Assembly (NCBI RefSeq): GCF_020783655.1
Contig: NZ_JAJGQH010000016.1
Span: forward strand, 1-64,000
Direction: 5' to 3'
From: Xanthomonas melonis
GTDB taxonomy: Bacteria > Pseudomonadota > Gammaproteobacteria > Xanthomonadales > Xanthomonadaceae
DNA length: 64,000 bases
The position numbers were made by a program, and so were the translations under genes. Numbering within the stretch: position 1 is the first letter of the stretch; each line of letters opens with the position of its first letter. The notes under the pieces are model-generated. The model did no database searches, was not told the DNA's origin, and saw only the letters and a list, made by a program, of their open reading frames with translations. Of the stretch, positions 59,224 to 64,000 are shown piece by piece.

Positions 59224-59504
59224 CGGGAGATCTCCTGGCCAGGTTGCAATGAGTGCGGCATCCGGTTGACGGCGCCTGGGTTGCCGACAGGTGTGCCGCG
59301 TAGCCACCGTCGTGACGTGGCGAGCCCACGCGCATCCGGCCACTGCGCAGATCGCCTGCCGGCGCCGCACATTGTCGCCCAGTGCGCATCGTCACGCATC
59401 CGATGCGTCCCTGCGCGTCGCTTGCATGCGCGCGACGGGGCGACTGTCCTGCAGTGCAGTCACCACAGCCTTGGCCGATTCACCGTGCACAGTTCCGTAC
59501 AACG

Positions 59505-59538
59505 CACCGGGGCCAGGAATCACTTCCTGGCCCCGGTG
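59505..59538. terminator. Perfect 15-bp hairpin between ftsH and folP
   Basis: CACCGGGGCCAGGAA and its exact complement enclose the loop TCAC, 31 bases after the ftsH stop. There is no T-run, but the strength and position suggest a transcription barrier or an mRNA 3'-end stabiliser. The remaining bases of 59224-59568 hold no gene, only the folP promoter region. Confidence 0.6.
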
Positions 59539-59568
59539 GAGAGCGCCGCCTGCCATTGTCAATCGGGC

Positions 59569-61515
59569 TTACAGCTGCTCGGCTGGTCCTGCGATCGGCG
59601 GCAGTGGACGCGGGCTACCCTTGTCGTTGTTGTTGCCGCCGTCCTTGTCCGACTTCCCCCAGCCTGCTGGCGGTGGCGGTTCGCGGCCTTCCATGATGGC
59701 GTCGATCTGCGGCACATCGATGGTTTCGTACTGCAGCAGCAACTGCGACATGGCGTGCAGCTTGTCCAGATTCTCGGTCAGGATGGTCTTGGTCTTGCTG
59801 TAGGCCTTGTCCAGGATCGAGCGCACCACTTCGTCGATCTTGCGCGCGGTCTCGTCGGACACGTTCTTGTGCTGGGTCACCGAACGGCCCAGGAACACCT
59901 CGTCTTCCTCTTCGCCGTACGCAACCGGGCCCAGTTCGTCGGACAGGCCCCACTTGGTGACCATGTTGCGAGCCATCTTGGTCGCACGCTCGATATCGTT
60001 CGACGCGCCGGTGGTGACCTTGTCGCCGCCGAAGATCAGCTCCTCGGCAACACGACCACCGTAGAGCGAGCACAGCTGCGATTCGATCGCAACGCGATTC
60101 ATCGAGTAGCGGTCGCCTTCCGGCAGATACATGGTGACACCCAGCGCGCGACCGCGCGGAATGATCGTGACCTTGTAGACCGGGTCGTGCTCCGGCACCA
60201 GGCGACCGACGATTGCATGACCCGCCTCGTGGTACGCGGTCAGGGTCTTCTCGTCCTCGCTCATGGCCATCGAACGGCGTTCGGCGCCCATCAGGATCTT
60301 GTCGCGGGCACGGTCGAAGTGATCCATGCGCACTTCCTTCTCGCCGCCGCGCGCGGCGAACAGCGCTGCCTCGTTGCACAGGTTGGCCAGATCCGCACCC
60401 GAGAAGCCGGGGGTTCCGCGCGCGATCACCATCGGCACCACGTCCTCGGCCAGCGGCAGCTTGCGCATGTGCACGCGCAGGATCTGCTCGCGGCCCTTGA
60501 CGTCGGGCAGGCCCACCACAACCTGGCGGTCGAAGCGGCCCGGGCGCAGCAAGGCCGGATCCAGCACGTCGGGACGGTTGGTGGCCGCGATCACGATCAC
60601 CCCTTCGCCGCCCTCGAAACCGTCCATCTCCACCAGCAGCTGGTTCAAGGTCTGCTCGCGCTCGTCATGCCCGCCGCCCAGACCGGCGCCACGGTGACGG
60701 CCCACCGCATCGATTTCGTCGATGAAGATGATGCACGGCGCATGCTTCTTGGCCTGTTCGAACATGTCGCGCACGCGGCTGGCGCCCACGCCGACGAACA
60801 TTTCCACGAAATCGGAGCCGGAGATGCTGAAGAACGGCACCTTGGCTTCGCCGGCAATGGCCTTGGCCAGCAGCGTCTTGCCGGTACCCGGAGGACCCAC
60901 CATCAACACGCCGCGCGGAATCTTGCCGCCCAGCTTGGTGAACTTGGTGGGGTCGCGCAGGAAGTCGACGAGCTCGCCGACCTCTTCCTTGGCCTCGTCG
61001 CAACCTGCCACGTCGGCAAAGGTGATCTTGATCTGGTCCTCGCCCTGCAGCTTGGCGCGCGATTTGCCGAAACTCATCGCACCCTTCGCGCCGCCACCAC
61101 CACCCTGCATCTGGCGCATGATGAACAGCCAGAAGCCGATGATCAGGATGACGGGGAGGAAATTCAGTACCAACGACCAGAAGCCAGGGCCGGTGGATGG
61201 CTTCTGGCGGGTCATTTCGATGTTCTTGCTGTACAGCACGTCGACCAGCTTGTCGTCGCGCGGACCGTAGACGGTCGCCTCGGTGCCATCGGTCCGCTTG
61301 AAGCGGATCGCGTTGACGGCCAGGTTGGTCTCATCGGTGTAATCCACCGACTTGACCCGACCGCTGTCCACTTCCTTCAGGAACTGGGTGTAGGTGATCG
61401 AGTCGGAGCCGACGCCGCCTGCCATCCGCGGCGAGAAGCTCTGGAAGACGACCATCAGCACAACCGCGACGACCACCCACAGCAGCAAATTCTTGGTCAA
61501 GTCGTTCATCCTCAT
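59569..61515 (-). CDS. ftsH: ATP-dependent membrane protease FtsH
   Basis: FtsH degrades damaged membrane proteins and short-lived regulators. The 648-residue protein has two membrane segments (about 8-25 and 112-133) around a small periplasmic domain, the AAA module with Walker A G-P-P-G-T-G-K-T (207-214), Walker B I-F-I-D-E-I-D, the second region of homology R-P-G-R-F-D-R, and the zinc motif H-E-A-G-H (429-433). Start at 61515 with GGAG upstream; Met at 61509 is also possible. It lies 54 bases after rlmE, the usual rlmE-ftsH order. Confidence 0.98.
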   Translation of the reverse strand: MRMNDLTKNLLLWVVVAVVLMVVFQSFSPRMAGGVGSDSITYTQFLKEVDSGRVKSVDYTDETNLAVNAIRFKRTDGTEATVYGPRDDKLVDVLYSKNIEMTRQKPSTGPGFWSLVLNFLPVILIIGFWLFIMRQMQGGGGGAKGAMSFGKSRAKLQGEDQIKITFADVAGCDEAKEEVGELVDFLRDPTKFTKLGGKIPRGVLMVGPPGTGKTLLAKAIAGEAKVPFFSISGSDFVEMFVGVGASRVRDMFEQAKKHAPCIIFIDEIDAVGRHRGAGLGGGHDEREQTLNQLLVEMDGFEGGEGVIVIAATNRPDVLDPALLRPGRFDRQVVVGLPDVKGREQILRVHMRKLPLAEDVVPMVIARGTPGFSGADLANLCNEAALFAARGGEKEVRMDHFDRARDKILMGAERRSMAMSEDEKTLTAYHEAGHAIVGRLVPEHDPVYKVTIIPRGRALGVTMYLPEGDRYSMNRVAIESQLCSLYGGRVAEELIFGGDKVTTGASNDIERATKMARNMVTKWGLSDELGPVAYGEEEDEVFLGRSVTQHKNVSDETARKIDEVVRSILDKAYSKTKTILTENLDKLHAMSQLLLQYETIDVPQIDAIMEGREPPPPAGWGKSDKDGGNNNDKGSPRPLPPIAGPAEQL

Positions 61516-61569
61516 TGGCTCCGGTGCCCTCTACTCTTCTATTCTTGATACACGACGGTCATTGGCAGC

Positions 61570-62202
61570 TTACTTGATCTGGACCCGCTTGCCCTGACCG
61601 AGTGCATAAACTTCCGGGGAGCGCTTGCGCGAGGCCGCCGGCTTGCGAATCGTCACCTTCTCATAGCGGCGGCGCAGCTCGCGGATGTAGTCGTCCGACC
61701 CCACACCCTGAAATAGTTTGATCAGGAATGCGCCACCCGGCTTGAGGTGGTGGTCGGCGAACTCCATCGCCAGCTCGGCCAGATGCATCATCCGCGGCTG
61801 GTCGACCGCATCCATGCCACTCTTATTGGGGGCCATATCCGACAGCACAAGGTCTACCGGCACATCGCCCAGCATCGCCTCGAACTGCGATAGGACGTCC
61901 TGCTCCCTGAAGTCGCCGTGAAGGAATTCCACGCCCGCCAGTGCCGGCATGTCCAGGATGTCCAGGGCCAGTACCCGGCCGCTGTCGCCCAGCGACTTGC
62001 GCACCTGCTGCGACCAGCCGCCCGGGGCGGCGCCCAGATCGACCACCACCATGCCGGGTTTGAGCAGACGATCGCGCTGCAGCAACTCCTCCAGCTTGTA
62101 GGCCGCGCGCGAGCGCATGCCCTCGGCCTGGGCCTTTTTCACGTAAGGGTCGGCGAAGTGTTCCTTGAGCCAGCGCTGGCTGCTTTTACTGCGGGAAGGC
62201 AT
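61570..62202 (-). CDS. rlmE: 23S rRNA (uridine-2'-O-)-methyltransferase RlmE
   Basis: RlmE (FtsJ/RrmJ) methylates U2552 of 23S rRNA late in 50S assembly. The 210-residue protein shows the SAM-binding V-V-D-L-G-A-A-P-G-G-W-S-Q and the K-D-K-E tetrad region (S-R-A-A-Y-K-L; L-S-D-M-A-P-N-K-S-G; F-L-I-K-L-F-Q-G). The start at 62202 is preferred over 62244. It is divergent from yhbY with 65 bases between, a pairing common in gammaproteobacteria. Confidence 0.97.
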   Translation of the reverse strand: MPSRSKSSQRWLKEHFADPYVKKAQAEGMRSRAAYKLEELLQRDRLLKPGMVVVDLGAAPGGWSQQVRKSLGDSGRVLALDILDMPALAGVEFLHGDFREQDVLSQFEAMLGDVPVDLVLSDMAPNKSGMDAVDQPRMMHLAELAMEFADHHLKPGGAFLIKLFQGVGSDDYIRELRRRYEKVTIRKPAASRKRSPEVYALGQGKRVQIK

Positions 62203-62267
62203 TGGCGAAGGGGTCCGAACGGGCCGCCATGATACCCTGAACACCCTTTGCTGCCCCTCGATCCTGC

Positions 62268-62573
62268 ATGTCCATTGTCCTCACCTCCGCCCAGAACCGT
62301 TTCCTGCGCGGCCAGGCCCACGATCTCAAGGCGCTGCTGCAGACCGGCGGCAAGGGGGTCACGCCGGCGTTCCTGGCCGAACTCGAGGAAGTGCTCGAAC
62401 GCCACGAACTGGTCAAGGTGAAGGTGACCTCCGAGGACCGTGAGACCCGCGATGCGTTGATCGCCGAACTGGTCGAGCAGACCGGCTGCGCCCTGGTGCA
62501 GCGGATCGGCCATGTCGCCATCCTGTACCGCCCGAGCAAGGAAAAGCGCCAGATCGTGCTGCCGCGCGGCTGA
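62268..62573 (+). CDS. yhbY: CRM-domain RNA-binding protein YhbY
   Basis: This 101-residue protein consists of a single CRM (CRS1-YhbY) domain associated with the pre-50S ribosome. Motifs are L-R-G-Q-A-H-D-L-K-A-L-L-Q-T-G-G-K-G, H-E-L-V-K-V-K-V and the terminal Q-R-I-G-H-V-A-I-L-Y-R-P. Together with the divergent rlmE it points to a ribosome-assembly locus. Confidence 0.95.
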   Translation: MSIVLTSAQNRFLRGQAHDLKALLQTGGKGVTPAFLAELEEVLERHELVKVKVTSEDRETRDALIAELVEQTGCALVQRIGHVAILYRPSKEKRQIVLPRG

Positions 62574-62589
62574 CCCAACGAGTCCCTTC

Positions 62590-62970
62590 ATGCCTTTGAG
62601 CCAGGAACATCCCGATTACGCGTACGCCTTGCGGGCGGCCGATGGCCATCATGCCAAGGTGAACGAGCAGATTCTGCAGCAGAGTTTCATCCTGACGCCG
62701 GACGAGCTGGTGGAGGGCTGGCCGGTGCAGGACCTGGCGCAGCTGCAGGCCGGGCACATGGACGCGGTGCTGGCGCTGGCCCCGGCGGTGATCCTGCTGG
62801 GCACCGGCGACCGCCAGCAGTTCCCCGATGCACAGGTACTGGCCGCCTGCCTGACCCGGGGCATCGGGCTGGAAGCGATGACCAACGCCGCTGCCGCACG
62901 CACCTTCAACGTGCTGGCGAGCGAAGGCCGGCGGGTGGCGTTGGCGATGATTTTGCCGGGACGGGATTAG
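62590..62970 (+). CDS. Mth938-domain protein (NDUFAF3-like)
   Basis: This 126-residue protein belongs to the small Mth938/DUF498 family, related to the mitochondrial complex I assembly factor NDUFAF3. Visible marks are a central V-I-L-L-G-T-G-D-R-Q-Q-F-P and G-I-G-L-E-A-M-T-N-A-A-A-A-R-T-F-N-V-L. The start at 62590 is 16 bases after yhbY. Its TAG stop codon lies inside a heptamer repeat. Function in bacteria is not established. Confidence 0.85.
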   Translation: MPLSQEHPDYAYALRAADGHHAKVNEQILQQSFILTPDELVEGWPVQDLAQLQAGHMDAVLALAPAVILLGTGDRQQFPDAQVLAACLTRGIGLEAMTNAAAARTFNVLASEGRRVALAMILPGRD

Positions 62971-62990
62971 GGAGTCGGGATTAGGGATTC
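62963..62990. repeat. Tandem heptamers, left array
   Basis: Four GGGATTA/GGGAGTC/GGGATTA/GGGATTC units run in tandem. The TAG stop codon of the Mth938-like gene (62968-62970) is formed by the junction of units one and two. Confidence 0.8.
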
Positions 62991-63103
62991 GTAAGAGCGG
63001 GCTGCCGCAGCGTTTCCCGCTCAAGCGTGCAGCAAGGCCGACTGCCGATGACTCACGCTGATCGGCCGAACACCGCACGGAGCGCCAGACCCAGCGCTAT
63101 TGC

Positions 63104-63122
63104 GAATCCCGAATCCCGAATC
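63104..63122. repeat. Tandem heptamers, right array, inverted to the left array
   Basis: GAATCCC-GAATCCC-GAATC is the reverse complement of the left array motif. It overlaps the stop codon (63121-63123 on the minus strand) of the LysM/M23 gene, so the two arrays cap the 3' ends of two convergent genes 110 bases apart and could pair into a large stem. Confidence 0.8.
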
Positions 63123-63897
63123 ACTTCCTCGGCAAGTACAACAACGGATCCACCGGCTTGCCGTTGTAGCGGATCTCGAAGTGCAGCATGTCGCGGGCGG
63201 CGCCGCTGCGGCCCATCTCGGCGATCTGTTGACCGGCCTTGACGCTCTGGCCTTCGTTGAGCAGCCGCTTGCGGTTGTGTCCGTAGGCCGACAGCCACTG
63301 GTCGTTGTGCTTGATGATGATCAGTTCGCCATAGCCCACCAGCCCGGCACCCGAATACACCACCACGCCGTCGGCCGCCGCGCGAACCGCCTGCCCGCTG
63401 GCGCCGGCGATATCCACGCCCTGCTTGGTGGTCTCGCCGCTCACGAACGTCCCCACCACCACGCCATCGGCGGGCCAGCGCCATGCGAAGCCGCTGCTGA
63501 CCGGGGCGGCCACCGGTGCGGCCGGACGCGCCGGCGCGGCGTTACCTGCCACCGGTGCGCTGGCGCCGGGCTTGCTCGCACTTCCTGGGTACAGCTTGAG
63601 CGTTTGGCCGGGATAGATCGTGTTCGGCGAGGACAGGCCGTTCCAGGCTGCCAGGTCCGCTGCGGTGATGTTGGTGCGGCGCGAGATCGCATACAGGGTA
63701 TCGCCGCGCTGCACGGTCACCGTTGCACCGGGGCGCGGCACCGATGGCCGCGGCGCTGCGGCGGGTCGCGAAGACGCGGAACCGCCACCGGCGCCAGGCG
63801 AGCGCACCACCGTGGCACTGCTGCAGGCGGTCAGCCCAATGGCGACCATGAGCACGACTGCTGTCTTGCGTACCGAATTCATCTGCGCCCTGCTCAT
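63121..63897 (-). CDS. nlpD: NlpD-like lipoprotein with LysM and degenerate M23 domains
   Basis: This 258-residue envelope lipoprotein (lipobox G-L-T-A-C) has a LysM peptidoglycan-binding domain (T-V-Q-R-G-D-T-L-Y-A-I-S-R-R; about 70-115), a Pro/Ala linker, and a C-terminal M23 domain. The M23 zinc site looks incomplete: the first histidine position reads T-K-Q-G-V-D-I-A and the usual H-x-H reads M-L-H-F-E. Such dead M23 proteins (NlpD, EnvC) switch on cell-wall amidases at division rather than cut the wall. The ATG at 63897 overlaps the stop of the preceding gene (ATGA); ATG 63882 gives a more usual 20-residue signal. Amidase activation is inferred. Confidence 0.88.
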   Translation of the reverse strand: MSRAQMNSVRKTAVVLMVAIGLTACSSATVVRSPGAGGGSASSRPAAAPRPSVPRPGATVTVQRGDTLYAISRRTNITAADLAAWNGLSSPNTIYPGQTLKLYPGSASKPGASAPVAGNAAPARPAAPVAAPVSSGFAWRWPADGVVVGTFVSGETTKQGVDIAGASGQAVRAAADGVVVYSGAGLVGYGELIIIKHNDQWLSAYGHNRKRLLNEGQSVKAGQQIAEMGRSGAARDMLHFEIRYNGKPVDPLLYLPRK

Positions 63898-64000
63898 CCG
63901 TTCGTTGTCTTCCACAGCAACCAGGCCGCGCCTGCCGCCAATACCGCCATCGCCACCCAGCCCAGCGGCTCGATCCACTTGTGCAGGGCGGCCTCGGCAC
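63894..64000 (-). CDS. C-terminal end of a membrane protein (possibly YqaA/DedA-like)
   Basis: Only the last 34 codons lie in the window. They encode a polar start (A-E-A-A-L-H-K-W-I-E) and one hydrophobic segment (W-V-A-M-A-V-L-A-A-G-A-A-W-L-L-W) ending K-T-T-N-G. Its stop overlaps the nlpD start, so they are coupled. In related genomes the order surE-pcm-membrane protein-nlpD is common, which makes a YqaA-like protein the best guess, but the fragment cannot prove it. Confidence 0.5.
   Translation of the reverse strand, partial: AEAALHKWIEPLGWVAMAVLAAGAAWLLWKTTNG

Noticed and set aside
58435-61548. A 1037-codon open frame on the plus strand
   Set aside because: It is antisense to folP and ftsH, both unmistakable genes; the translation has no family features.

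Overview
This is chromosomal DNA from a plant-associated Xanthomonas, most likely the axonopodis/citri/campestris group. The genus call rests on the high-GC coding style, the gene order recX-recA-lexA and pncC-hflX-hfq-miaA-folP-ftsH-rlmE, a Xanthomonas-type LexA operator, an X. campestris-like Bcp/PrxQ (Cys48/Cys84), and a carbohydrate locus with two TonB-dependent transporters. No species-diagnostic marker was seen.

Positions 1-2465 are a visibly AT-richer patch: the end of an IS3-type insertion sequence, a small exported protein, and a MASE1/UhpB-like sensor whose kinase half looks dead. Positions 2856-25029, all on the minus strand, form a xyloglucan utilisation locus. In transcription order it encodes two TonB-dependent transporters, a GH74 endo-xyloglucanase, a CE20-type acetylesterase, a GH35 beta-galactosidase, a GH31 alpha-xylosidase, a GH95 alpha-L-fucosidase, xylulokinase, xylose isomerase and a sugar:H+ symporter. 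A LysR regulator (25290-26261) separates it from a plus-strand operon (26672-30229) for D-galactonate catabolism (lactonase, DgoD, DgoK, DgoA). The two blocks cover cutting of the polymer outside the cell, uptake of oligosaccharides, stripping of acetyl, fucose, galactose and xylose, and assimilation of xylose and galactose. The steps not seen here are a beta-glucosidase, a galactose dehydrogenase and fucose catabolism. A comparable locus has, to my recollection, been characterised in X. citri and linked to virulence gene expression; I could not check this.

Positions 30713-37903 hold housekeeping genes: fdxA, dapA with a short bamC, a GcvR-like ACT protein, an RraB-like protein, bcp, a PIN-PhoH ATPase, a small lipoprotein, thiD and an alpha/beta hydrolase. 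Two identical tRNA-Arg(ACG) genes follow. Positions 38352-43416 hold a DedA-rhodanese fusion, a LysR gene divergent from a pirin gene, and a soluble chemoreceptor with three PAS repeats.

Positions 44167-64000 are core genome: tRNA-Ser(GCT), csrA/rsmA, alaS, recX, recA, lexA with its SOS operator, then a UbiB-type kinase and a solitary TonB-dependent receptor lying between lexA and pncC. After these come hflX, hfq, miaA, folP, ftsH, rlmE, yhbY, a Mth938-like gene, an NlpD-like LysM/M23 lipoprotein and the tail of a membrane protein. I saw no CRISPR array, prophage, restriction-modification system or recognisable defence island.
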